The position numbers and the translations under genes were made by a program. Below are positions 15,781-24,608 of a stretch of DNA of 64,000 bases, in pieces; the first letter of the stretch is position 1; each line of letters begins with the position of its first letter. Source of the DNA: an uncultured Bryobacterales bacterium. GTDB lineage: Bacteria > Acidobacteriota > Terriglobia > Bryobacterales > UBA6623. The notes beneath the pieces were generated by a model. That model was not told where the DNA came from and did no database searches. It was given only the letters and a program-made list of their open reading frames with translations. The DNA is taken from positions 1,874,435 to 1,938,434 of the forward strand of contig OY282420.1 of assembly GCA_958295955.1 (NCBI GenBank). Reading direction: 5' to 3'.

Positions 15781-18700
15781 TCAAAACGGCCTACGCAATA
15801 TCTCGAAGATTGATTTGAACTTCACCTGCCGGCACCCTGCCGCCTTTGCCTGAGCATAGGCGCCGGCGAGTTGAGGACTATTCGGGTCACAATCCCACAG
15901 AGGGTGCGCGATGATCTCCGCTCGGTTGCCGCGTCGGCCCGCCTGCAACCCGCCAAACGTAACCTGCCGCCAGCCCGGCATCGCGTTGAAGTAGGGTGCT
16001 GCTGCCGTGGCATCGAGGCCCTGCCAGTATGACACTGTAAAGTCGGTCGGCGCGGCGGCGTCCAATGCCAGCCGCGCAAGGTCGAGCCCCAAGCGCCAAT
16101 CGAGGATGCTGTGATACGCCAAGTTGCTGAAATCTCGAAGGCAGTCGGGACACGATGTCGTACAGGCGCCCGCATGCTTCGGGCCAACCAGGAAGCCGGA
16201 GAACGTCGAGTTCGATTGCGGAATCATATCCTGGAGCAACGTCTTTGTTTCCGCCGGCCGGCCCAGAAGCGAAGCGTACCCCGCACCGTTCTCAAGGCTG
16301 TCGGAGATGAATATCTGGCCGATGATATCGTCGGCGGCGTTCCGTATCACCCGCAAGCCGACATTGATCTCACGCTCGTGAACATCGAGTCGATCTGCAG
16401 CCGCACGCCGGGCCAGGTAGCCGAACGAATACAAGGCTGCACGCACTCCAAGCCCTTCGTCACCAACTGGGGATTTGCGGATACCGGCAGGCCAGTCGCA
16501 AATGCCGAGCACCATCACGTCGGTGGTCTTAACCGAACCCAGCGCCCGCTGGTCGATGCCAGCGTTTCTGGCGAGTGATGGTTCGTTCACACCTACATTG
16601 GCGAGAGCTCGCTGGGTTATCCAGGTTTCTTCCTTTGCCAGCTTCTCGAAGTCGAACAAGCGACCATTGTTGTCGTTGATGACATAGACAGTCTCCGGAT
16701 CTGCCCACACCTCAAAGTTGGCGTTGCGGGTTGCTGGCAGAGGAGATACTCCTATCTTCGGCCGCGATGCCCGCGGCGTCCATTCGAAGGTGCCATCGAA
16801 ATCGCGGCTGCGCCCATACCATGTCCGAAAGCCGGCAGGTTGCGCTAATTTGGTAATCCGATACGCAAGGTCCTGTTGCTGTGTCGCACCGCAAACCGGG
16901 CAATTCGTAGAGGGAAGCTGCGAGCCGTCAATGGCTTGACATGCCGAGCACACTCCGACGTCGATTGCCGGTCCAAGCGGGTTTGGCATTTCCTCGAGAT
17001 GGTTACCTCGTGGGCGATAGTCGACGACCCCTACCGCCGTGTGGATGAGACCGTCCTTTACCGTTTCGGAACTGGGCGCGAACTGGCTAATCGCAATGTC
17101 AAGTTCGCGGTCAACAGCGTCTCTCGGAGGCCAAGGATGTGCCCCCCTGGGTTTGTCGTGGAACAGGTAACGCACCCTCGTTGGGAAGCCGAACATCGGC
17201 AGCACGCCGGCGTTCGCCAAGCGTTCACTCAGAGCGTCCTGCGGAAACCTCGGGTCGGTCGCGTATCGAGTGACCTCGGGCACAAGATTGTGCAGGCAGT
17301 AGTCGATGAGGTTCCGGCGCTTCGCCATGAGCGATGAGTCGCTGTATGCGAGCAACATGTCCGTCACCCGAGCAATCTCCGAAGCATTCTGCTGAATCCA
17401 GCCGGCAACGCGCTTTTTCGTCGTGACCCCGGGAGCGCCACCGGAAGGCGGTAAAGAGGGCGGCTGCGGGTTCCAGTTCGAGGCTTCACCGAACTCACCG
17501 TGAACGCTTTCTCCGACTCCCCCGCTGAACAGATCAAGAGCAGCAAATGCTTGGCGGAGGACCTCCTTTGCCAGAATCCTCTTGACGATGCTTTCACGCC
17601 TCATATCTACATAGGGCTGCGGAGGTGGATCGGACGTGATCCTCTGGGGGCGCTGGAAGTAATAGTCGTCGTGGCTCCGCCCTCTGCATAAGGTGAGAGC
17701 TACGGACATCCCCGCTCCGCGCCTGCCGGCACGCCCGACGCGCTGCTGGTAGTTGAAGCGCATAGGCGGCATGTTCGCCATCATCACGGCTTCCAAGAGA
17801 CCGATATCGACTCCAGCTTCCATCGTCGTCGTAACGCTGAGCAAATCGACGGGATCGGTCCGGGAGTTCTCCACCGGCGGCGGCAAGCAGATATCTTGAA
17901 ACAACCTCTGCCGTTTGCGGGCATCGGACTTACTCGTCTGACCTGTTAGCTCCTCACAGTTCAGCCGGAAGAAACTGTCTGCGCGCGTTGCCAAGAAAGA
18001 ATAGTAGTCGGGCGATTGCTGCACATTGGCGGTTGGCTGCGCAGAGCCAAGCGGAGACTCACAGTCGGTGCAAACACCCCCCGATGGGTTCAGATGAAGC
18101 CGCCGGCATTGTGTGCATTCGTAGCATTCGTCGTAGGACACTGATACAGGTAATAGGCAGAGCTCGGGCACATTCAGATAAAAATGATTCGCATCGAGGC
18201 AGCTAGTGGCTTGCAGATGACGAATTACGTTATCCGTATAATCGGTCGGGTTAAGTCCGTGTTGATGCGCAATTTCGGCAAGATATCCCGCGACATAGCC
18301 TGGCGGCGCACTCAGCGGAGAGCAGGGATGAGTGGACAGCCTTTTCCTCGATCCAAACAGTAGGATCACGCCGTCAACGCCTTCCTGGACGACCTGAGAA
18401 GACGCCGGGAACTTAAGGCGGTCGGTAGTCGGCAGAGCGAGGAGGAGCGATTCCATGCTCCGCCTCCCCGATGCAAAGGTGATATCCATGAGCTCGACAA
18501 GCACCTGGGACTCAAGCCGGTCGAGATGCCTTTGTTGCTGTGGCGTTAGCTGTCCTGTCGGCATTGGCTTCGGCGGCGCGCCGTTGGGCCACTGGTACAG
18601 ATCTCTCCAACTACCTGTGCTGTTTTCTGGCTCTCTCCACAGTACGTTTTGCGTGTAACCTGCCGGGTTCATACCCTTCTCCAGCATTCGAGCCGATACC

Positions 18701-21357
18701 TCGGCTACAATTTGAGACAATCGAAAAGGGCCTGAAGTTGTTTTCTGAAGTATCTGCCGGGCCGCCTGTTGGTTCGTCATTCCAGGGTATGCCGCACACG
18801 GAGTTGTTGGTGCGGTTGCCGCCATGGCAATAGTAAGCGCTTCCGCTGCATGTGCGCCGGCGAACGCGTCGGCAGCGGCTTGGTCTTCAGGCGATAACTG
18901 TTGACCTTGAACCTGTGAGGCAAACGCTCGCGGGCCTCTTCCTTGACCGTTCAAGGAGGCGACAAGCGCTTGGCGAAGGGAATCCCGATAATGGGAAAAT
19001 CGCATTCCCGCAGAGAGCTTCGCGGCATCCTGGCGGCTGTCCGAGAACACGACGAGTTTCCGGCTGCCGGACAGGGGCGGCCCGGACAAATCGCGCAACA
19101 GAGTGTCCGACAACACTTGAGCAAGTTTCTGGAAGCCTGTTCTCTGCGTTCGAATCGGCGAACGGATGATTTTGCTCTTGCGCCAGTCGGCGTCGCATCG
19201 GGGACAAATCGCCGGATATGTCTCTCGTCTTGCCGGCGAGTCGGGGCGATTCGCACCGTGGAATGCCGGGACATAATAGAGATAGCCTGACAAGGCTCCC
19301 GCCCGTACCCCAAGCCCAACGCACCCGTCATGCGGATCCAAAACGGCTTGGCGCCAGTAGTATCTTATTCCCCCCTGTTGCCACTGCGGCCTTGCGGGTG
19401 CGAGATTCCCGGTGGTCGGCCAAAAAATGGCGTAGTGATCGTAGTCCCGGTCGAGAGAAGTGAGGTCCGGCGCAGCCTCAAGGTTTGGATGGTCCGGACT
19501 CAAACGCCATTCGTTTGGGTTATCGGTAGCGCTACGATACCCGCCGAGGAATATCTCTCCGCATGCTTCGCAGTTGAGGAGTTCCAGAACGCGCGACCCG
19601 CACTGGCACGTAAGCGTCGGGACGTAGTGCATGACGCCTATGGGACATGAATTCGTCCGTGTAGAAGCTTGCTTGCAATTTGGATTCGAACACGCCCAAA
19701 TACCCTGAAGATTGCGCAGCATAAGATGCACGCGCATGGGAAGAGGGGCGACCTTATCAACATTCCGAGCATGGGAAAACGCGGTCAACAGACCATCTGC
19801 TGCATCTGCGGCTTGGGATTGAGGAGCGTCCGGGAACAACTTCAGTGCGATATCCTCGGGTGTCTGTGGTACGAGTTGTTCGTCTCTCGTGCAGCCGATA
19901 CGCAGTGCATCGGACGCTTTTACGCGTTCAAGAGCAAGCGTGAGTTTCTCTTCGTCGGAACGGTCGACGGCATTTGTTGGGACCCCCACGGCAGCCAGTA
20001 GAGTATCGGCCTCATGGGAGAGAGAATTACTCCCGCCGGTTCGTGTGCATCGACCGAACTGTGCGAATGCGCCGGCGTGGGTGGCCAGGGTTTCCGGCGC
20101 GTTTGGATCCGGCGGAACGATATAGGAGGAGCCGCCAATGACTTCGAAACGGCCCCTGTCACGCCCGAAGAACTGCTCAAGATAGTTAAGACCCGTGGCT
20201 CCACTCTCCAAAGAAGCGCTCGACGAAATGATACGGAGTTGATCCGATTCAGGAGTCAGCCCCAGGCGATCCAGAAGCACGCGTAGTAGATAGGCAACCT
20301 CCGTGCCGGGCGTCCCTCTGTAAGTGTGCAGTTCGTCAACCACAAGATGAAAGATGCGGTCTGGAGAACCCTCTAGCCACTTGCGGGTCCGATCGAAGAT
20401 TGTGGTTTCGATTGCCCGCATCAGCATGATATTCAACATCGAATAGTTGGTAATGAGGATGTCGGGCGGGGCATCCTGCATATCCCACCGGGACCACATT
20501 TCAGCGCCGTCCATGCTTTGGAAGAAGTACTCGGCCTCACTGCCGGCTACCCTTTGTGCGTCTCCAGCAATCTCGCGAAGCTCCTTACGTAGCCGTCTCG
20601 TGTTTGAACTTGTGCGTCCGCCGGAAACCGGCGTATTACCGGTGTACCGGCCGAAGTAAATTCTATTACCGTTACGGTTCGCATCGAGCCAAGCTCGAGC
20701 ACCGGAACTGTCGAGGGATTCTCGCAACCGCGCGAGTTGATCTTCGACGAGCGCGTTGAACGGGTACAAAATGAGTGCGCGGACTCCCGGAGGCCGGTTC
20801 TCATGCTGTCGTTGCGAAATCCGTCGGGCGCCGATACGTTGCTGCCGCTTTCCAGTACCGCGAATTTTGTCGTAGCTGGAATTCCACCAATCCCACTGCG
20901 CGGGTCTATGATTGGGAGTTGCCCACGAGACCGATTCGCGCAAGATGGAAGCAACAATCGGAAGCAAGAAGCACTCTGTCTTTCCCGATCCTGTTCCGGT
21001 TGTCACCACGATGTCTCGTCCGTTGACAACTACATGCTCGAAGGCGTCTCGCTGGTGCCGGTGAAGCCTGTATTTAGAGGGGAACAAGCCCTGCGAAACA
21101 AAGTCGGTGAGCGCCGTAATCTCTCCGGGTTGCCATCTTCCGGTCAAAACCTGCTGGGCTGCCTGAGCGAATGATTGATTCGATGAGCGATAAGCCGGCA
21201 CCGGCTCGATGAGGGGGAGCCGGTAAATACGTCCGTCCCGGTCGAGAAGCCGGCGGCGTTCGGCAACGAGATCCGCATAGCGGATGTCGAACGGGCTGTC
21301 GATATATCTGAGGTACGCGTCCTTCAGGTTCTCAAAGAATCGAATCGGGTTGCTCAT
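15781..21357 (-). CDS. Very large DEAH-box helicase with DUF1998-type C-terminus (candidate defence helicase)
   Basis: An 1858-aa superfamily 2 helicase. Walker A is TGTGSGKTECF (about residue 120). Motif II is DELHTYRGTPG, motif III is SSASLE, then FSDSRQDAA, TTTMEAGVDIG and QRVGRAGRRG (motif VI). At least three Cys4-type clusters are interspersed: CSNPNC with CQCG and CEAC, CTQC with CTDC, and CSAC with CPVC. The C-terminus has CTTSCPDCLRDFSNLAYHS-LDWRLGLDLA, the signature of DUF1998. Fused DEAD/DEAH-DUF1998 proteins of this size occur in Druantia (DruE) and, as separate subunits, in DISARM. The start is ATG 21357 with GGAG upstream and an ATGA overlap with the 315-aa gene. It is probably the motor of the three-gene system. 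A repair role like that of MrfA is the alternative, but MrfA is far shorter. Confidence 0.88.
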   Translation of the reverse strand: MSNPIRFFENLKDAYLRYIDSPFDIRYADLVAERRRLLDRDGRIYRLPLIEPVPAYRSSNQSFAQAAQQVLTGRWQPGEITALTDFVSQGLFPSKYRLHRHQRDAFEHVVVNGRDIVVTTGTGSGKTECFLLPIVASILRESVSWATPNHRPAQWDWWNSSYDKIRGTGKRQQRIGARRISQRQHENRPPGVRALILYPFNALVEDQLARLRESLDSSGARAWLDANRNGNRIYFGRYTGNTPVSGGRTSSNTRRLRKELREIAGDAQRVAGSEAEYFFQSMDGAEMWSRWDMQDAPPDILITNYSMLNIMLMRAIETTIFDRTRKWLEGSPDRIFHLVVDELHTYRGTPGTEVAYLLRVLLDRLGLTPESDQLRIISSSASLESGATGLNYLEQFFGRDRGRFEVIGGSSYIVPPDPNAPETLATHAGAFAQFGRCTRTGGSNSLSHEADTLLAAVGVPTNAVDRSDEEKLTLALERVKASDALRIGCTRDEQLVPQTPEDIALKLFPDAPQSQAADAADGLLTAFSHARNVDKVAPLPMRVHLMLRNLQGIWACSNPNCKQASTRTNSCPIGVMHYVPTLTCQCGSRVLELLNCEACGEIFLGGYRSATDNPNEWRLSPDHPNLEAAPDLTSLDRDYDHYAIFWPTTGNLAPARPQWQQGGIRYYWRQAVLDPHDGCVGLGVRAGALSGYLYYVPAFHGANRPDSPARRETYPAICPRCDADWRKSKIIRSPIRTQRTGFQKLAQVLSDTLLRDLSGPPLSGSRKLVVFSDSRQDAAKLSAGMRFSHYRDSLRQALVASLNGQGRGPRAFASQVQGQQLSPEDQAAADAFAGAHAAEALTIAMAATAPTTPCAAYPGMTNQQAARQILQKTTSGPFRLSQIVAEVSARMLEKGMNPAGYTQNVLWREPENSTGSWRDLYQWPNGAPPKPMPTGQLTPQQQRHLDRLESQVLVELMDITFASGRRSMESLLLALPTTDRLKFPASSQVVQEGVDGVILLFGSRKRLSTHPCSPLSAPPGYVAGYLAEIAHQHGLNPTDYTDNVIRHLQATSCLDANHFYLNVPELCLLPVSVSYDECYECTQCRRLHLNPSGGVCTDCESPLGSAQPTANVQQSPDYYSFLATRADSFFRLNCEELTGQTSKSDARKRQRLFQDICLPPPVENSRTDPVDLLSVTTTMEAGVDIGLLEAVMMANMPPMRFNYQQRVGRAGRRGAGMSVALTLCRGRSHDDYYFQRPQRITSDPPPQPYVDMRRESIVKRILAKEVLRQAFAALDLFSGGVGESVHGEFGEASNWNPQPPSLPPSGGAPGVTTKKRVAGWIQQNASEIARVTDMLLAYSDSSLMAKRRNLIDYCLHNLVPEVTRYATDPRFPQDALSERLANAGVLPMFGFPTRVRYLFHDKPRGAHPWPPRDAVDRELDIAISQFAPSSETVKDGLIHTAVGVVDYRPRGNHLEEMPNPLGPAIDVGVCSACQAIDGSQLPSTNCPVCGATQQQDLAYRITKLAQPAGFRTWYGRSRDFDGTFEWTPRASRPKIGVSPLPATRNANFEVWADPETVYVINDNNGRLFDFEKLAKEETWITQRALANVGVNEPSLARNAGIDQRALGSVKTTDVMVLGICDWPAGIRKSPVGDEGLGVRAALYSFGYLARRAAADRLDVHEREINVGLRVIRNAADDIIGQIFISDSLENGAGYASLLGRPAETKTLLQDMIPQSNSTFSGFLVGPKHAGACTTSCPDCLRDFSNLAYHSILDWRLGLDLARLALDAAAPTDFTVSYWQGLDATAAAPYFNAMPGWRQVTFGGLQAGRRGNRAEIIAHPLWDCDPNSPQLAGAYAQAKAAGCRQVKFKSIFEILRRPF

Positions 21358-22301
21358 CTCAACTCCTGGCAAAGTAGTTGTGCAGCAAGACGTGCTACAT
21401 CCAGCGGAACGCGGTCGTATTCGAGACGGCTTGCCTGCGGATCGAAGCGAGGCAGAAACCCAGAGCAGAGCACCAAGGCTCTTTCAATGAGGAGAGGCGG
21501 CCTCATAATCGCCGGAACCGATAGTACTCGCTGAGCGCCATTATAGGCGATAAGACCTTTTTTTCTGCGCATCACGGCGTACTTGCCCGCTTGCACGGGG
21601 ACTTCATAAGAGCAGCCTCGCCAACGTAAGCAGTAGAAGCGCCGGTACCCCATGGTGAATCGAAACAGCCCCGTATGGACCTTCGCGACCTTTGTCTGAG
21701 CAACTTCTTTCCACGACAAAACAGACTTTGAAAAACAATGCACGTCCCACCCAGGATTCCCAGGTATCGAGAACTCAGGCCATGCATGCGAATCGTGAAT
21801 TCCGGGAATCGTTGACAACATCGCGACCGGCGCCGCTTGTTGAACGTGGAAACCAAGAGACCTGATCCGGTCCGCCAGTACCTTCTTCGAAGACGCGCGC
21901 AGCACGATTCGTGACGGGCTGCCCCAAACAGCAGACACCTGCATCTCAATATCGGGCAACTTGTCGAGGTTATCGATTATCTCTCGCGAGCGAGCACCGC
22001 ACAGCAAGCCTTGGGTTGTCTCATCGCTAAAGAGCGCTACAACCGGCGGTACCATGCGCCACCGATTCTCAGTGAGAAACTCGACATGACCGAGTCGTTG
22101 CAGCGACATACGGGCTTGCTGGTAGCGGGGTAAATCGGCGCCGGGCACCCGGTTCTCTGCTTCTTCTTCCGAATTAGCCCAAGACGCCTGCTCCGACACA
22201 TAGAATCTTTCAACAGCGGCGCGGAACTGCGGCCACGAACCGCTGCCTTTCGCAGAGAGCCAGAGCAGCAAGCGATCAGAGGTCACCGGCTTTTCTTCCA
22301 T
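21354..22301 (-). CDS. Unknown protein of the DUF1998-helicase operon (315 aa)
   Basis: I do not recognise the family. The protein begins MEEKPVTSDRLLLWLSAKG. Residues about 8-95 look like a helical, possibly winged-helix region (QQARMSLQRLGHVEFL followed by WRMVPP). A middle alpha/beta part contains ASSKKVLADRIRSLGFHV. The C-terminal part is basic and aromatic (GYRRFYCLRWRG, RRKKGLIAY). It begins 19 nt inside the end of the upstream gene and its stop overlaps the helicase start as ATGA, so all three are co-translated. An upstream in-frame start at 22409 would add 36 residues inside the previous gene and is less likely. The constant company suggests a helicase partner or substrate adaptor. 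Confidence 0.8.
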   Translation of the reverse strand: MEEKPVTSDRLLLWLSAKGSGSWPQFRAAVERFYVSEQASWANSEEEAENRVPGADLPRYQQARMSLQRLGHVEFLTENRWRMVPPVVALFSDETTQGLLCGARSREIIDNLDKLPDIEMQVSAVWGSPSRIVLRASSKKVLADRIRSLGFHVQQAAPVAMLSTIPGIHDSHAWPEFSIPGNPGWDVHCFSKSVLSWKEVAQTKVAKVHTGLFRFTMGYRRFYCLRWRGCSYEVPVQAGKYAVMRRKKGLIAYNGAQRVLSVPAIMRPPLLIERALVLCSGFLPRFDPQASRLEYDRVPLDVARLAAQLLCQELR

Positions 22302-24352
22302 ATGGCTCGCGCGTGCGATTTGTACCGGCGCCAGAGATTCTCGATTTCCGGCGTCGCGGACTCGACCGATAATCCTTTCCTGCCGGCATCCAGGATCAGT
22401 CGGCACCACGGTTCGGGTGCTCCTCGAACCGTCTTGGACGTATCCCGAGATATGCCATGTCCAGGCTCAACCGGCTTTCCAACGAGAAGGATTCGGCGGC
22501 TCTGTTTGTTGCACTGAAGAGGCCGTATGGGAAGTGCCCAGACAGGCGAGAACCGAGGCGAGGCGATGCAACTTGCTCCGCGCACATCCTGACGGCAGTT
22601 TGCTATGTATATGTCCCCAGGGCCGGAACCCAAAAGTACGGGATTGTTCGATGGAACTTCGATAGATTCCGGCCAATCTGCACCGTCGTCAAACGAGACA
22701 TCTTCTCCGTGGAATCTCACGATGGGGCCGCAGATAGTAAGACAGCCATCGCTGTTGCCCGGCGATGAAAACGTATGGGCGGGCCAGATCGTCCGTTTGG
22801 GCGGGCGCGAAACCACCGAGTAAGCCGAATTCTTGCCGTCGCACCAGACCTTATGGTGCCCGACTTTGTCCCATCCCGGCACACTGTAACCTCCGCCGGT
22901 CGATAACTCCGCTTGTTGCCCGTCAACGAGAATCGCGGCGCCCTTGGAATCACCGTAGACGTCTATCGATGGCGGATACCCAGACAGCCATGTGTTGCGG
23001 TCCAACCGTATACCTCCCCGAAGCGCTATCTCGATTGCGGGGAGTGGCCGGAGCACGTTGCGGATATCTGTGTCGTCCGCGAGCGGCACAGGGCGCGACG
23101 GGACGACGGACTTGAGAGCGACCCACCCGGCCGGTAATCCATCGTCTTCTTCAAGTTGCGTCCAGTCACCGCATGCAGCTTCGCGGAGAGCCGCCTCGAC
23201 TGCAGCGAGTTTTGCTCTCGTACACACTACGACGTGCGGGCGTTGGAGTGCAAGTCGAGAACATGACGTGAAACCGCGATGCGACGTTCCCTGACCGAAC
23301 ACAAAAACTTCACGGCCGGACAAACGCCATTCTTGCCCGGTCGTCTCATCTTTCCACACAAATCCGTTCTGCAACCGATCTCCGAAACCATCGATTTCAA
23401 TGTCCTGGTACCAGTCGTCATCGAAGGCTACAAGTTCAAGAGATCCCGTAGGGCCGGCAACGGTAATTCTGACCGGTAATCCTGCAGGCCGCTTCGGTAG
23501 CAGACTCATCCGGCAATACCCCCCGTGCTCGAAGAGAATACGGAGTCTAATGGAAGCTGCCTGAGTATGGTTTCCCGCTATTTTGTCGCCGCCGCGACTG
23601 CGGCCTATAGGGAGAGGAACCTGCCGTGGTGAAGTAGGCGGCTTACCTGTCGGAGGCCTGTATGACGTTGGACGCCTTTTCTTATCTCGTGAAGAATTGT
23701 CCCCCTCGATGTCTGTGCCCGTGTTCGTTACTCCGGAGATATCGATTTCGCTGAGGCCGTCAGTCGCTCCAAGGTCACCCTCATCGCCACTGTTTTCATG
23801 TTGCCGGCCGCATTCGACATTCTCATGCGTATCGGCGTTCTCATCCGGAGAGGGAGTGTTGTTTACAGGTTCTTTTGTCCGAGGCGGATGTGGCGCTTTT
23901 TCATCAGCAATAGACCCAGGCTTAGAACTGCCATCAAGCTTCCATTCGGTGTTACCTGAAAGGTCATCGGTTCGCTTGTCGTCGTTACCACTTCCGACAA
24001 CCGGCGGCTCTGTTCCGGCAGGTTGCTTTGTACTTGTTTTTTCACTGGTGCAGATAATGTCCTCTTTACTGAGGGAATCTGCTTTATCCTCCTCGCCGAC
24101 TGGAATCACAGTGTCATTTTGATCGCCATCCGACAAGTTATCAGTCCCTTTAGCGGGATGATCAAAAATCCGGCCTTGCTCCGGCTCTTTCGATTCGTTA
24201 CTGATCCCACTTGTGTCTCCTTCTGTCTTGTGTTGTTGATCTGTATAATTCCTATCGTTACGCGATTCCAAATCCTTCTGAAATAGATATTCGGTCCAAA
24301 ATACTGATAAAATATGCCGAATAGAAGCAAAAATTGAGCGGAAAAAATCCAT
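22283..24352 (-). CDS. Unknown protein with long disordered region, first gene of the DUF1998-helicase operon
   Basis: A 689-aa protein with three visible regions. Residues 1-28 form an amphipathic, aromatic N-terminus (MDFFRSIFASIRHILSVFW). Residues about 30-250 are low-complexity, rich in D, E, N, S, T, K and P, and surely disordered. Residues about 255-689 are a folded, beta-rich part with segments such as LRGGIRLDRNTWLSGYPP and SVPGWDKVGHHKVWCDG that look like Ig-like sandwiches. I know no named family. Base composition at the 5' end (24100-24350) is clearly richer in A+T than the surrounding genes. AAAGG lies upstream of the ATG. It overlaps the next gene by 19 nt. Role is unknown; target sensing by the folded part is conceivable. 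Confidence 0.8.
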   Translation of the reverse strand: MDFFRSIFASIRHILSVFWTEYLFQKDLESRNDRNYTDQQHKTEGDTSGISNESKEPEQGRIFDHPAKGTDNLSDGDQNDTVIPVGEEDKADSLSKEDIICTSEKTSTKQPAGTEPPVVGSGNDDKRTDDLSGNTEWKLDGSSKPGSIADEKAPHPPRTKEPVNNTPSPDENADTHENVECGRQHENSGDEGDLGATDGLSEIDISGVTNTGTDIEGDNSSRDKKRRPTSYRPPTGKPPTSPRQVPLPIGRSRGGDKIAGNHTQAASIRLRILFEHGGYCRMSLLPKRPAGLPVRITVAGPTGSLELVAFDDDWYQDIEIDGFGDRLQNGFVWKDETTGQEWRLSGREVFVFGQGTSHRGFTSCSRLALQRPHVVVCTRAKLAAVEAALREAACGDWTQLEEDDGLPAGWVALKSVVPSRPVPLADDTDIRNVLRPLPAIEIALRGGIRLDRNTWLSGYPPSIDVYGDSKGAAILVDGQQAELSTGGGYSVPGWDKVGHHKVWCDGKNSAYSVVSRPPKRTIWPAHTFSSPGNSDGCLTICGPIVRFHGEDVSFDDGADWPESIEVPSNNPVLLGSGPGDIYIANCRQDVRGASCIASPRFSPVWALPIRPLQCNKQSRRILLVGKPVEPGHGISRDTSKTVRGAPEPWCRLILDAGRKGLSVESATPEIENLWRRYKSHARAIWKKSR

Positions 24353-24359
24353 GTTTAGG

Positions 24360-24593
24360 CTACCTTTCTGATGTTTTCCGGATGACCAGATTTCTAAGAA
24401 ATGTATTTCGACCTACCGGAAATACGTTTTTGAATAGGCTATACGGGAGTACGCACTTGGTTCCTTTCCACGACAATCCGGGGATGCGGATGGGTACGCG
24501 GCTCTGCTTCCATATCGGCCATCTCTTGGAACACACCGGCGATAACTCTCCGAACCGAGCATACATCACACTGAAGAGTTGCTTGGGTAACAT
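24360..24593 (-). CDS. Possible small basic ORF ahead of the helicase operon
   Basis: A 77-aa frame (MLPKQLFSVMYARFGELSP...) ends 7 nt before the ATG of the 689-aa gene on the same strand. It is basic and lies in the A+T-richer intergenic segment between the operon and the upstream sulfatase. No Shine-Dalgarno is visible and no family is recognised. It may be only an open frame within the promoter region, which otherwise shows nothing definite. Confidence 0.22.
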   Translation of the reverse strand: MLPKQLFSVMYARFGELSPVCSKRWPIWKQSRVPIRIPGLSWKGTKCVLPYSLFKNVFPVGRNTFLRNLVIRKTSER

Positions 24594-24608
24594 CGGGAAC
24601 TGTTACTC

